Under the pieces are notes generated by a model. The model was not told the DNA's origin. It ran no database searches and worked only from the letters and a program-made list of their open reading frames with translations. The translations under genes and the position numbers were made by a program. This document shows positions 9,500 through 18,690 of a stretch of DNA of 64,000 nucleotides, in pieces. Position 1 is the first letter of the stretch; each line of letters begins with the position of its first letter. Source of the stretch: Advenella alkanexedens (GTDB lineage: Bacteria; Pseudomonadota; Gammaproteobacteria; Burkholderiales; Burkholderiaceae_B); assembly GCF_019132845.1 (NCBI RefSeq), contig NZ_JAHSPR010000007.1, forward strand, positions 62,001-126,000. Reading direction: 5' to 3'.

Positions 9500-10696
9500 T
9501 TATGCCGACAGTTTCAAGGCAATATGTTTAATCAATTGGCGTGAGGCGGCCAGTTTGGGTAGGGTAGGCAGTTGTTGGTGACCGTTTTCTTCAAACAAAA
9601 CCATGGTGGTGGAGTCGGCGTCCATCACGTCTTGGGCCAGATTGCCGACCAGCAAGGGAATATTTTTACGTTGGCGTTTGCTTTCGGCATATTCCAGCAG
9701 GTTTTCGGTTTCAGCCGCAAAACCGACACACCAGGGGCCATTTTCAAGCGCAGCCACCGAGGCAAGAATGTCCGGATTGGGGGAAAATTGAAGGTCCATA
9801 CCCGTGTTTTCGGTTTTTTTGATTTTGTTTTGCTGGAAATTGCTGACATGCCAGTCGGCAACCGCAGCGACCGAAATGAAAATATCAGCCTCATGGGCGT
9901 GTTGCATGACCTGATCGTACATTTGTCTGGCAGTCATGACGGATATGCGTTGTACATCATAAGGGGCGTCAAGCGCAGTGGGGCCGGAAACCAGGGTAAC
10001 CCGGGCGCCGGCTTCGCGGGCAGCGCGGGCAATGGCATAACCCATCTTGCCGGATGAACGGTTGGTGATCATGCGAACCGGATCGATGGGTTCGGCCGTG
10101 GGGCCTGCGGTAATGAGCACGTGTTTGCCATGCAGAAGCTTTTCCTGGAAAAATGCAATGGTTTCATTCACGATTTCATGAGGTTCGAGCATGCGTCCGC
10201 TACCGGTTTCGCCGCAGGCCTGCGAACCACTGCCAGGCCCCCAGACAGCAGTGTTGTCGTGCAGTAATTGCAGTATGTTGCGTTGGGTAGCCGGGTGTGC
10301 CCACATTTCCCGGTTCATGGCAGGAACCACGATAAGCGGGCAGTTGCCTTTGGCCAGGCACAGGGTGGAAAGCAGGTCATCGGCCAGGCCATGGCTGAGT
10401 TTCGCGATGAAATCGGCACTGGCTGGTACGATAATGATGGCATCGGCCTGGCGGCTTAAATTGATGTGTGCCATGCTGTTGGCCATGCGGGCATCCAGTG
10501 TTTCGGTATAAACCGGGTTGCCGGACAGGGCCTGGAAGGTGGTGGGCGTGACGAACTGGGTGGCGGCATCGGTCATGACCACGGTAATCGTGGCACCGTG
10601 ATCCATGAGTCGGCGGGTAAGCTCTGCCGCTTTATAGCAGGCAATGCCACCGGTAATACCCAAAACGATGCGTTTGCCGGAAAGGTCAGGATTCAT
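9500..10696 (-). CDS. coaBC: Bifunctional phosphopantothenoylcysteine decarboxylase/phosphopantothenate–cysteine ligase
   Basis: CoaBC carries out two consecutive steps of coenzyme A synthesis: joining cysteine to 4'-phosphopantothenate, then decarboxylating the product with FMN. The N-terminal CoaC half shows LGITGGIACYKAAEL, the catalytic-His segment (MAHINLSRQAD), VPAMNREMW and the Cys-loop SQACGETGSGRM. The C-terminal CoaB half shows ITAGPTAEPIDPVR, NRSSGKMG and the Lys-rich KIKK motif. The length of 398 aa is normal. Its start overlaps the lspA stop by 4 bases (ATGA). Confidence 0.96.
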   Translation of the reverse strand: MNPDLSGKRIVLGITGGIACYKAAELTRRLMDHGATITVVMTDAATQFVTPTTFQALSGNPVYTETLDARMANSMAHINLSRQADAIIIVPASADFIAKLSHGLADDLLSTLCLAKGNCPLIVVPAMNREMWAHPATQRNILQLLHDNTAVWGPGSGSQACGETGSGRMLEPHEIVNETIAFFQEKLLHGKHVLITAGPTAEPIDPVRMITNRSSGKMGYAIARAAREAGARVTLVSGPTALDAPYDVQRISVMTARQMYDQVMQHAHEADIFISVAAVADWHVSNFQQNKIKKTENTGMDLQFSPNPDILASVAALENGPWCVGFAAETENLLEYAESKRQRKNIPLLVGNLAQDVMDADSTTMVLFEENGHQQLPTLPKLAASRQLIKHIALKLSA

Positions 10697-11205
10697 GCTT
10701 GCTCTTGTTTGGTACGACGTATACGAAGGATCTCATCAAGAATGAGAAAGACAGCCCCTATGGTAATACAAATGTCTGCGACATTGAAGGCCGGGAAATA
10801 AGCATTCCCCCAATAAAATAGAAGAAAATCAACGACATGGCCATAAACCAGGCGATCGATGACGTTACCGAGCGCGCCGGCCATAATAAGGGTAAGGGAA
10901 AAACAAAAAAACGTTTGCGTTTTGTGTTTTTTTAACAAATGCAGGATAAACCCGGTGGCCCCCAGGCCAAGAACCAGGAAAAACCAGCGTTGCCAGCCGC
11001 TCCCATCGGCCAGCAGGCTAAAGGCAGCTCCCTGATTGTAAACCAGAATGAAATCAAAGAAAGGTAGGATATTCAGCCTTTCCAGATAGTCAAAATTGTG
11101 TTCAAAATACAGTTTGCTGGCCTGGTCCAGGGCAATCAGGAAAAGCGTGCAGGCAACCCATATGCCATAGGCTACGGGTCGTTTGCCGTTATGCTGGTCA
11201 GGCAT
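10693..11205 (-). CDS. lspA: Lipoprotein signal peptidase (signal peptidase II)
   Basis: LspA cleaves signal peptides of diacylglyceryl-modified prolipoproteins in the inner membrane. Four hydrophobic segments are visible, with the catalytic aspartate motifs [16 protein letters not shown] and [16 protein letters not shown] prefer ATG 11205, which has GAGG about 9 bases upstream inside the end of ileS; an in-frame GTG at 11211 is an alternative. The gene overlaps both ileS and coaBC, consistent with the common ileS–lspA pairing. Substrates encoded in this window include PqiC, FlgH and two small lipoproteins. Confidence 0.96.
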   Translation of the reverse strand: MPDQHNGKRPVAYGIWVACTLFLIALDQASKLYFEHNFDYLERLNILPFFDFILVYNQGAAFSLLADGSGWQRWFFLVLGLGATGFILHLLKKHKTQTFFCFSLTLIMAGALGNVIDRLVYGHVVDFLLFYWGNAYFPAFNVADICITIGAVFLILDEILRIRRTKQEQA

Positions 11206-14059
11206 ATTCACGCGCCTCGCCGTCTCCGTACAGGTTGTCTACGCAACGGGAGCAAATGCCGGGATGTTCCGGGTGGCTGTTGACGTCTTCGCGATAATGC
11301 CAGCAACGCTCACATTTTTCATGTCCGGAGGGTGCGATTTCGAAACGGAGCTCTCCGTTTGAGGCATGTACGGTTGCGCGCGACACAATGAAAATGAAGC
11401 GCAGGTCATCGTTCAGGCTTTGCAGCCAGGCCAGGTCCTGTTCACTTGCGTAAATGTCCACTTCAGCCTGCAGGGCGGAGCCAATCTGGCCGGCACTGCG
11501 CAGGTCTTCAAGCTGCTTGTTCAGTTCTGCCCTGATTTCAAGCAGGCGTGTCCATTTGGCAATTAATGCTTCGCTATCCTGAGGAACAGGCACATCATGG
11601 TAGACCTCGGTGAAAATGGTTATACGGTCGGCTAGTTCGGTATTTTTCAGGGTGGATTCACGCAGGACAGCCCAGGCTTCTTCTGCCGTAAATGACAGGA
11701 TGGGAGCCAGCAATTTAAGCAGGCTGAACGTAATGTGCAGCAGGGCGGTTTGGGCAGAGCGACGAGCCAGGCTGTCTTTGCCGCTGGTATACAAACGGTC
11801 TTTCAGGGTATCCAGGTAAAATGCACCCAGGTCTTCCGAGCAGAAAATCTGCAACCTTGCCACGGCGGGGTGGAAGTTCAGCTCTTCATAATTCGCCAGC
11901 ACTTCGTCTTGCATGGCTTTGGTAAACGCCAGTGCATAGCGGTCCACTTCAAACATTTGTTCAAGGTTGACCTGGTCTTTGGCAGCATCAAAATCATTCA
12001 GGTTACCCAGCAGGAAGCACAGGGTATTGCGAATACGGCGGTAACTTTCAACTACACGCTTCAGGATCTGGTCGGAAATGGACAGTTCACCGGAGTAGTC
12101 GGTGGCAGCTGTCCACAAGCGGATGATTTCAGCACCCAAAGAGTCGGAGACTTTTTGCGGAGCAATCACGTTACCGACTGATTTGCTCATTTTCCGGCCC
12201 TGGCCGTCAACCACAAAGCCATGGGTCAGCAAGCCCTTGTAGGGGGGCTGGCCAAACATCATGGAAGAGGTGAGCAGGGAAGAGTGGAACCAGCCACGGT
12301 GCTGGTCGGAGCCTTCCAGGTACAGGTCGGCGGGCCAGCGCAGGGTGTCGGCGTGGGAGCCATTGCAAACATGGTCTTTGCCACCCATTACTGTAAAGTG
12401 TGTGGTGCCCGAATCAAACCAGACATCCAGGGTGTCACGGTTTTTCTCGTATTGATCGGCCTCTTCACCCAGCAATTCTTTGGGGTCCAACGACTGCCAG
12501 GCCTCGATGCCTTCTTTTTCAACCCGTTGGGCAACCAGTTCCAGCAACTCAACGCTGCGTGGGTGGAGCTCACCGGTTTCCTTGTGAACGAAGAATGCCA
12601 TGGGAACGCCCCACTGGCGTTGACGTGACAAGGTCCAGTCGGGACGGTTGGCAATCATGGCATGCAGGCGGGCGCGACCCCAGGCAGGATAAAAACTGGT
12701 GGCCTCGACGCCAGCCAAGGCTTTTTCACGCAGCGTGGCCGAGCCGTCTTTGGGCTGGCGGTCCATGCCGGCAAACCATTGGCTGGTGGCGCGGTAAATA
12801 ATCGGGGTTTTGTGGCGCCAGCAGTGCATGTAACTGTGTTTCAGGGACTCGACTTTAATAAGTGTGCCAGCCTCTTTCATGGTTTCCACAATTTTGGGGT
12901 TGGCATCCCAAATGGAGAGACCGCCAAACAGGGGCAGACTGCTGGCATATTTGCCATCGGCCATGACAGGGCTGATGATGGCGTCGTCTTTAATGCCATT
13001 GGCCTTGCAGGAAATGAAGTCTTCAATACCGTAAGCGGGAGCCGAGTGAACAATACCGGTACCGGCATCTACCGTGACGTAGTCACCCAGATACATGGGG
13101 GACAAACGGTCATAACCGGCATCGGTCCGGTAAAGCGGGTGGTGGAAAGCGATGTGGTCAAGGGCTGCACCAGTACAGCGGGCCTCAATGGTGCCTTCCA
13201 GATTCCAGGCGGCAAGGCAGGCTTGCACCCGTTCCGTGGCCAGCAGCAACAAAGGGCCGGTAGGCAGGGAAGGGGTGACACGCACCAGCGAGTATTCAAG
13301 CTCGGGGTGGATGTTAAGCGCCATGTTGGACGGAATGGTCCAGGGCGTGGTGGTCCAGATGACCACGGCGCCATCGTCGATATGGTCAAGATTGAAGGCT
13401 TTGGCCAGTTTGTCTTTTTCAGCAAATGGGAAAGCGACATCAATGGCCGGGTCTTTGCGATCCTGGTATTCAACCTCGGCCTCGGCCAGGGCCGAACCGC
13501 AGTCAAAACACCAGTTGACCGGTTTGAGTCCGCGGAAAATATAACCTTTGTCCAGAATGTCAGCCAGGGCACGGATTTCATTGGCCTCGTTGGCAAAATT
13601 CATGGTGAGGTAAGGGTTGTCCCACTCGCCCAGCACGCCCAGGCGTTTGAAGTCTTTACGCTGGCGATCTATTTGCTCGTACGCATAGGCACGGGCCTTG
13701 GCTTGCACTTCGGCCACGGGCAGGTGTTTGCCGAATTTTTTCTCGATCTGGATCTCGATGGGCATGCCATGGCAGTCCCAGCCCGGGACGTAGGGGGCAT
13801 CGAAACCGGCCATGTTGCGGCTTTTGAGAATGATGTCCTTGAGGATTTTATTAACCGCGTGGCCAATGTGAATGTCACCGTTTGCATACGGCGGGCCATC
13901 ATGCAAAATAAACGTTGGCCGGCCTTTGCTGGCTTTGCGAATAGCTTCGTAAACTTTATTTTCTTCCCATTGTTTAACCCATTCAGGTTCGCGTTTGGGC
14001 AGGTTGCCACGCATAGGGAAAGGAGTTTCGGGCAAATTTAAAGTGTTTTTATAGTCCAT
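11198..14059 (-). CDS. ileS: Isoleucyl-tRNA synthetase
   Basis: IleRS charges tRNA-Ile and edits misactivated valine. From ATG 14059 the protein is 953 aa and begins [18 protein letters not shown], the usual N-terminus; the frame extends 16 codons further upstream to 14107 but without family similarity. Class I signatures are present: HIGH-type [11 protein letters not shown] and [10 protein letters not shown]. The C-terminus carries a zinc-binding set (CERCW with CSRCV). The start lies inside the last codons of ribF (11-base overlap), implying translational coupling. It overlaps lspA at the 3' end. Confidence 0.97.
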   Translation of the reverse strand: MDYKNTLNLPETPFPMRGNLPKREPEWVKQWEENKVYEAIRKASKGRPTFILHDGPPYANGDIHIGHAVNKILKDIILKSRNMAGFDAPYVPGWDCHGMPIEIQIEKKFGKHLPVAEVQAKARAYAYEQIDRQRKDFKRLGVLGEWDNPYLTMNFANEANEIRALADILDKGYIFRGLKPVNWCFDCGSALAEAEVEYQDRKDPAIDVAFPFAEKDKLAKAFNLDHIDDGAVVIWTTTPWTIPSNMALNIHPELEYSLVRVTPSLPTGPLLLLATERVQACLAAWNLEGTIEARCTGAALDHIAFHHPLYRTDAGYDRLSPMYLGDYVTVDAGTGIVHSAPAYGIEDFISCKANGIKDDAIISPVMADGKYASSLPLFGGLSIWDANPKIVETMKEAGTLIKVESLKHSYMHCWRHKTPIIYRATSQWFAGMDRQPKDGSATLREKALAGVEATSFYPAWGRARLHAMIANRPDWTLSRQRQWGVPMAFFVHKETGELHPRSVELLELVAQRVEKEGIEAWQSLDPKELLGEEADQYEKNRDTLDVWFDSGTTHFTVMGGKDHVCNGSHADTLRWPADLYLEGSDQHRGWFHSSLLTSSMMFGQPPYKGLLTHGFVVDGQGRKMSKSVGNVIAPQKVSDSLGAEIIRLWTAATDYSGELSISDQILKRVVESYRRIRNTLCFLLGNLNDFDAAKDQVNLEQMFEVDRYALAFTKAMQDEVLANYEELNFHPAVARLQIFCSEDLGAFYLDTLKDRLYTSGKDSLARRSAQTALLHITFSLLKLLAPILSFTAEEAWAVLRESTLKNTELADRITIFTEVYHDVPVPQDSEALIAKWTRLLEIRAELNKQLEDLRSAGQIGSALQAEVDIYASEQDLAWLQSLNDDLRFIFIVSRATVHASNGELRFEIAPSGHEKCERCWHYREDVNSHPEHPGICSRCVDNLYGDGEAREYA

Positions 14060-15014
14060 GGACAGCAAAATAGTTACGAGCGATGCGCTCATCGTTGCGG
14101 ATGGCATCGATCATTGTGGGTAAATTGGGAAATTTTTCTTCATCCCGCACGTAGTGCAGGAATGCGACAGTAATAAGTTTACCGTATGCGGCTACGGTTT
14201 TATCCAGAATATGTACTTCGAGCAATACTTTGCCATCGGATTCAACGGTGGGTCGTACGCCCAGGCTGGCAATGCCCGGAAGGGTTTGCCCGTCCAGACC
14301 TTTGACAGCAACAACGTAAATGCCCGAACGCAAGGCGCAACGTGGCATGGCACGCAGGTTCAGGGTTGGGTAACCAATCGTGCGGCCCAATTTTTTTCCG
14401 TGAATCACATGGCCACTGATTTCGTAGGGCCGTCCCAGATAACTGTTGGCGCGATCAAGATCGCCAAAGGCAAGTGCATTGCGCAGTTCGGTACTTGAAT
14501 AGCGCTGGTTGTTCTTGTCCAGGACGTCTTCAAGTGTTTCCACTTCAAAACCAAAGTGTGAGGCGGCATCGCGCAAAAGTGCAATATCACCGACGCGTTT
14601 CTTGCCAAAACGAAAATCGACACCGACATACAACCATTTGGTTTTCAGTCGACGTACCAGGATATCCTCAATGAATTGCTCTGCACCAAGGGTGGCAAAT
14701 TGCTGATTGAATCGGTTCAGGAAAACCTGCTCTATACCGGCATTGGCCAGGGCGGCCATTTTGTCACGCAGTGATGAAATCCGGGTGGGTGCCAGTTCGG
14801 GGCGCTGTTCAAGGAAGGCAAAATATTCCCTGGGGTGTGGTAAAAATGTCATGACCGATGGGGCCAGATTTTTTTCTTTTGCCACCTGGACAACGCGCGC
14901 GAGCAGACGCTGGTGTCCTAAATGGACCCCATCGAAGTTGCCGATAGTTAATGCGCTTGCCCGTTGTTGGGAAGCGGGGAAAGCATTACGATAAAGATTA
15001 ATAGTATTTTTCAC
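14049..15014 (-). CDS. ribF: Bifunctional riboflavin kinase/FAD synthetase
   Basis: RibF phosphorylates riboflavin to FMN and adenylylates it to FAD. The N-terminal nucleotidyltransferase domain has [16 protein letters not shown] (HxGH-type) and the C-terminal kinase domain has [11 protein letters not shown] with HILDK further on. The 321-aa length is standard. It is the first gene of the − strand run ribF–ileS–lspA–coaBC. It is divergent from purN, with a 47-base gap that must hold promoters for both. Confidence 0.96.
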   Translation of the reverse strand: MKNTINLYRNAFPASQQRASALTIGNFDGVHLGHQRLLARVVQVAKEKNLAPSVMTFLPHPREYFAFLEQRPELAPTRISSLRDKMAALANAGIEQVFLNRFNQQFATLGAEQFIEDILVRRLKTKWLYVGVDFRFGKKRVGDIALLRDAASHFGFEVETLEDVLDKNNQRYSSTELRNALAFGDLDRANSYLGRPYEISGHVIHGKKLGRTIGYPTLNLRAMPRCALRSGIYVVAVKGLDGQTLPGIASLGVRPTVESDGKVLLEVHILDKTVAAYGKLITVAFLHYVRDEEKFPNLPTMIDAIRNDERIARNYFAVHGL

Positions 15015-15061
15015 GAATAACAGTTTACAATTTTACGCTTCATTAAGAAGGAAGTTATGCT

Positions 15062-15724
15062 GTGACTGTTGTAAATCAATCACCCAAACGTTTTGTTCTG
15101 CTGATTTCGGGCCGGGGCTCGAATATGCAGGCTATTGTTAATATGGCCAAAAACCGGCCAGACATCCATGTTGCGGCTGTTATTTCCCACTCAAGGAATA
15201 GCAAGGGTCTTGAATGGGCTAAAGAGCAGGGTATTAATGTACACGAAATCCTGAACAAGGATTATGATTCGCGCGATGCATTCGATCAAGCCCTGCAGGA
15301 AGTTATTGATGCCCATCGTCCCGACTATGTATTGCTGGCCGGTTTCATGCGCATTCTGACCGAAAAATTCGTGCATCATTACCATGGTCGGCTTATTAAT
15401 ATTCATCCTTCCCTGTTGCCAGCCTTTCCCGGATTGGATACGCACCAGCAGGCGCTGGATGCAGGTGTGATGCTGCATGGCTGCACCATTCATTTTGTCA
15501 CACCGGTGCTGGATCATGGTCCCATCATTGCACAGGCGGCCGTGCCCGTGCTTAAAACCGATACCGCCGATGCGCTGGCGCAACGGGTACTGGGTATGGA
15601 ACACATAATGTTTCCAGCCGTTGTGGGCTATTTGGCAGAAGATATTGTAAAACTGGGCGATAATGGCAAGGTTGTTTATAAACGTGAAGTGCCTTCACTG
15701 TTCATGTTTTCAGAAAAAGGATAA
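15062..15724 (+). CDS. purN: Phosphoribosylglycinamide formyltransferase (10-formyl-THF dependent)
   Basis: PurN performs the third step of purine synthesis, converting GAR to formyl-GAR. The signature segments are visible: LISGRGSNMQAIV near the N-terminus, HPSLLPAFPGLDTHQQALD with the catalytic His region, and HFVTPVLDHGPIIAQ. The start is a GTG at 15062 with a strong AAGAAGGAAG site 7 bases upstream; the ATG at 15057 runs straight into a stop. The length of 220 aa is normal. The RNA methyltransferase gene follows after 5 bases, so the two are probably one transcript. Confidence 0.96.
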   Translation: MTVVNQSPKRFVLLISGRGSNMQAIVNMAKNRPDIHVAAVISHSRNSKGLEWAKEQGINVHEILNKDYDSRDAFDQALQEVIDAHRPDYVLLAGFMRILTEKFVHHYHGRLINIHPSLLPAFPGLDTHQQALDAGVMLHGCTIHFVTPVLDHGPIIAQAAVPVLKTDTADALAQRVLGMEHIMFPAVVGYLAEDIVKLGDNGKVVYKREVPSLFMFSEKG

Positions 15725-15729
15725 TTAAA

Positions 15730-17184
15730 ATGAGATCAAGTGCCACCTCACGCAGCCGGCAGGGTTCTGCCGGCAGAAGAAAAGGCCCTGAAAAGCCTGT
15801 TGTCAAAGCCCCGGTTTATGCCGTACGCATAGAGCAGGTTAAAACCGTTTTTGCCGAAGTGCAAAAATGGAAATTTCCGGCTGATGCGGTATTGTCTGCC
15901 TGGTTCCGGATGAACAAGTCATTGGGCAGTCGTGATCGTGCCGAAGTGGCCGAGGCTGTTTTTGATATTTTGCGTAACTTGCGCCGTTACCGGCAATTTG
16001 CCGAAAGTGGCGTTGGTTCATCATTGCAGCGCCTGGCGATTCTGGGCCTTTCTTCAACCCTGGGGCATGATGCCATCCGCGCTGTGCTGACCGATGAGGA
16101 AAATGCCTGGCTTGAGCATTTGCAAACCATTGATCTGAATGCCTTGTCACCCGCCGTGCGGGGTAGCCTGCCCGATTGGCTGTATGAGCACTTCAGCATG
16201 CTTGATAATGCAGAGTCCTTAATGTCAGCGATGAATGAAAAGGCTCCTCTTGATTTGCGCGTCAACACTTTCAAAACCGACCGAGACACTGTTCTGGCCG
16301 CTTTCAAAGACTCGCCGGCAGAGTCGTTCAACCCACAGCCCACGCCCTATTCACCTTGGGGAATCCGTCTTAATGGCAAGCCGGCCATTAACCGCTGGCC
16401 TTTGTTTGAAAACGGTTCCCTGGAAGTGCAGGATGAGGGCAGTCAGATACTTGGCATGCTGGTGAGTCCGCGTCGTGGCGATATGGTCATTGATTTTTGC
16501 GCCGGTGCTGGTGGGAAAACCCTGTTGCTGGGAGCGCTTATGCGTTCAACCGGCCGTCTTTACGCTTTTGATGTGTCTGCGGCCCGTTTGGCAAAAGCCA
16601 AGCCGCGCATTGCCCGCAGTGGTCTGTCCAATGTGACGCCGGTTGTGATTGCCAATGAAAATGATGCGCGTGTGAAACGTTTGGCCGGTAAGGCACACCG
16701 CGTGCTGGTGGATGCGCCTTGTACAGGCATGGGCACCTTGCGTCGCAATCCCGATCTTAAATGGCGCCAGACACCCAAGGATGTGGCTGAATTGACAGCC
16801 CTGCAGGCCAGCATTCTGGCCAGTGCCTCGCGCTGTGTTGCACCCGGGGGGCGTTTGGTTTATTCAACCTGCAGCGTTCTTCCTGAAGAAAATGAGCAAC
16901 AGATTGAGCGCTTCCTGCAAAATCATCCGGATTTTACATTGTTGCATGTGAATCAGGTGTTGGGTGATCGTTGTCCTGATCTGGTTATGGAAAATGAGTA
17001 TCTTCGCCTGCGTCCGGATGTTCACGGTACCGATGGCTTTTTTGCGGCAGTGCTTGAGCGTCGTAAAAAAGAGGAAATGGCCGTAAAAAAAGAGGCAGCT
17101 GAAATTACCCCTGATGCCCAAGCGCCAGACTCAGCGGTACAAGAGGCTGCCGAAGCAGACTCATCCGTGGTTGTTAGTGAGTAA
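15730..17184 (+). CDS. RsmB/NOP-family RNA m5C methyltransferase
   Basis: This is a SAM-dependent cytosine-C5 methyltransferase acting on rRNA or tRNA. After a basic N-terminus (residues 1-35) comes a helical NusB/RsmB-like region to about 150, then the Rossmann catalytic domain. That domain holds FCAGAGGKTLLLGALM (SAM binding), DAPCTGMGTLRRNPDLKW (motif IV cysteine) and YSTCSVLPEENEQQIE (motif VI nucleophile). The C-terminal tail of about 40 residues is acidic and Ala-rich. Burkholderiales often have this protein in addition to a canonical RsmB next to fmt, so I leave the symbol open. Confidence 0.88.
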   Translation: MRSSATSRSRQGSAGRRKGPEKPVVKAPVYAVRIEQVKTVFAEVQKWKFPADAVLSAWFRMNKSLGSRDRAEVAEAVFDILRNLRRYRQFAESGVGSSLQRLAILGLSSTLGHDAIRAVLTDEENAWLEHLQTIDLNALSPAVRGSLPDWLYEHFSMLDNAESLMSAMNEKAPLDLRVNTFKTDRDTVLAAFKDSPAESFNPQPTPYSPWGIRLNGKPAINRWPLFENGSLEVQDEGSQILGMLVSPRRGDMVIDFCAGAGGKTLLLGALMRSTGRLYAFDVSAARLAKAKPRIARSGLSNVTPVVIANENDARVKRLAGKAHRVLVDAPCTGMGTLRRNPDLKWRQTPKDVAELTALQASILASASRCVAPGGRLVYSTCSVLPEENEQQIERFLQNHPDFTLLHVNQVLGDRCPDLVMENEYLRLRPDVHGTDGFFAAVLERRKKEEMAVKKEAAEITPDAQAPDSAVQEAAEADSSVVVSE

Positions 17185-17487
17185 AGCCCGGAAAAAGCGT
17201 AGTATTGGCAGGTAGAATTAAATGGCTGGTTTTTTATTTTAAGCAGGAAAAACCGGCCATTCATTTTGCGTTGCGCAGGTAAACATGCCATAATGATTCG
17301 TTAATCAAATCAATCTGTTATTTAATTTCTCAATTGATTGGATAGATTTAAATGTTTATATTGTTTTCACTGTCAATGGTAATCTGTTGAAGCAAGTAAA
17401 CAGGGCTGGAGCCGAACTTTTATTTTGTTTGTCACTCCAACCCGAAGCAGTGAAATAATTGTTTTTTTAGGAGACCTGATAAGGTTT
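17185..17487 (+). other. Intergenic region between the methyltransferase and desaturase genes
   Basis: About 300 bases without a supported gene. It contains a 13-bp inverted repeat at 17222-17260, then AT-rich DNA with the imperfect inverted pair AATCAATC (about 17308) and AATTGATTGG (about 17332) that could be an operator for the desaturase gene. The desaturase ribosome site is near 17469-17484. I see no clear -35/-10 pair. Confidence 0.5.
17222..17260 (+). terminator. Possible terminator hairpin after the RNA methyltransferase gene
   Basis: ATGGCTGGTTTTT (17222-17234) pairs with AAAAACCGGCCAT (17248-17260) over 13 positions with one G·T pair and a 13-base loop. It lies 38 bases past the stop codon. 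The following bases (TCATTTT) are only modestly T-rich, so this may be a weak or bidirectional terminator. Confidence 0.5.
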
Positions 17488-18690
17488 ATGGATAGTATTC
17501 TTGATTTTGTGGCGGGTGGCTTGTTGCAGTTGTCCTGGTGGCAACTTGTTCTTGTGACACTGGTTCTTACGCACATTACTATTGTGTCGGTAACCGTTTT
17601 CCTGCATCGCAGCCAGGCTCACCGCGGTCTGGATCTTCACCCGGCCATTGCCCATTTCTTCCGCCTTTGGCTATGGCTAACTACTGGCATGGTAACCAAA
17701 GAGTGGGTGGCCATTCACCGCAAACACCATGCAAAGTGTGAAAAAGAAGGTGATCCGCATTCACCTATGGTTTATGGCATAGAAAAGGTCATGTGGAAAG
17801 GCGCGGAATTGTATCGCGAGGAAGCCGCCAACCAGGAAACCCTGAAACGTTATGGTCATGGAACCCCCAATGACTGGCTGGAGCGTAATGTTTACTCCCG
17901 TCATCCTGGGCTGGGCATTATGTTGACCCTGATTGTTGATGTGCTGCTGTTCGGTGCCGCCGGTTTAACGGTCTGGGCCGTGCAAATGGCTTGGATCCCG
18001 TTCTGGGCGGCCGGTGTGGTAAACGGTTTGGGGCATTATATCGGCTATCGGAATTTCTCCAGTCCCGACACCAGTACAAATCTGTTCCCGATTGGTATTC
18101 TGATCGGGGGCGAAGAACTGCATAATAATCACCACGCTTATGGCACATCAGCCAAGTTCTCCAGCAAGTGGTATGAGTTTGATGTTGGCTGGCTTTATAT
18201 CAAATTAATGACTTATCTGGGCCTGGCCAAGGTGCGTAAAGTGGCCCCCAAACTCAAACTTGAGAAATCCACTCAGGTCACTGAAAAAACCTTGCAGGGT
18301 GTCATTACACATCGTTATGAAATCATGACCCGCTATGCCGATTTACTCAAGAAAACGGCTCAGGCTGAAATTGATCGTCTGAAAGGCGTCAAGGATAGCC
18401 TTAGTGCCCAGCAGGCAGCGTTGCTGAAAACGGTGGCCGATCGCATTACGCAGGCAGAGCAGTCCCTGAAACCAACCGAAAAAGAAGAGCTTGAGCAGGC
18501 ACTGTCCCAAAATAAAGTCCTGGCAACCCTGGTTAATATGCGTGATGAACTTACCCGTGTCTGGGCAAGCTCTACGGCAAGCAGTGAACAACTGTTGCAA
18601 GACCTGCAGGTCTGGTGTCAGCAGGCCCGGCAAAGTGGCATCAAGAGTCTTGAGCAATTTGCCTTGCGCCTGCAACGTTACGCGGCATGA
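17488..18690 (+). CDS. Membrane fatty acid desaturase (acyl-CoA/acyl-lipid type)
   Basis: The enzyme introduces a double bond into fatty acyl chains with a di-iron centre. All three histidine boxes are present: HRSQAH (residues 40-45), HRKHH (77-81) and HNNHH (about 213), between hydrophobic segments. ATG 17488 is chosen because the preceding 21 codons of the open frame lack family similarity and AGGAG/AAGG sites lie just upstream. The C-terminal 125 residues or so, from about 275, are a charged helical, probably coiled-coil extension not needed for catalysis in the basic family. Its stop overlaps the helicase start by 4 bases. Confidence 0.9.
   Translation: MDSILDFVAGGLLQLSWWQLVLVTLVLTHITIVSVTVFLHRSQAHRGLDLHPAIAHFFRLWLWLTTGMVTKEWVAIHRKHHAKCEKEGDPHSPMVYGIEKVMWKGAELYREEAANQETLKRYGHGTPNDWLERNVYSRHPGLGIMLTLIVDVLLFGAAGLTVWAVQMAWIPFWAAGVVNGLGHYIGYRNFSSPDTSTNLFPIGILIGGEELHNNHHAYGTSAKFSSKWYEFDVGWLYIKLMTYLGLAKVRKVAPKLKLEKSTQVTEKTLQGVITHRYEIMTRYADLLKKTAQAEIDRLKGVKDSLSAQQAALLKTVADRITQAEQSLKPTEKEELEQALSQNKVLATLVNMRDELTRVWASSTASSEQLLQDLQVWCQQARQSGIKSLEQFALRLQRYAA

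Noticed and set aside
9572-10057. 161-codon + strand frame inside coaBC
   Set aside because: Antisense to a conserved bifunctional enzyme with all motifs present on the − strand.
12662-14041. 459-codon open frame on the + strand inside ileS
   Set aside because: It is exactly antisense to the conserved isoleucyl-tRNA synthetase gene, has no ribosome site and its composition is the complement of ileS codons.
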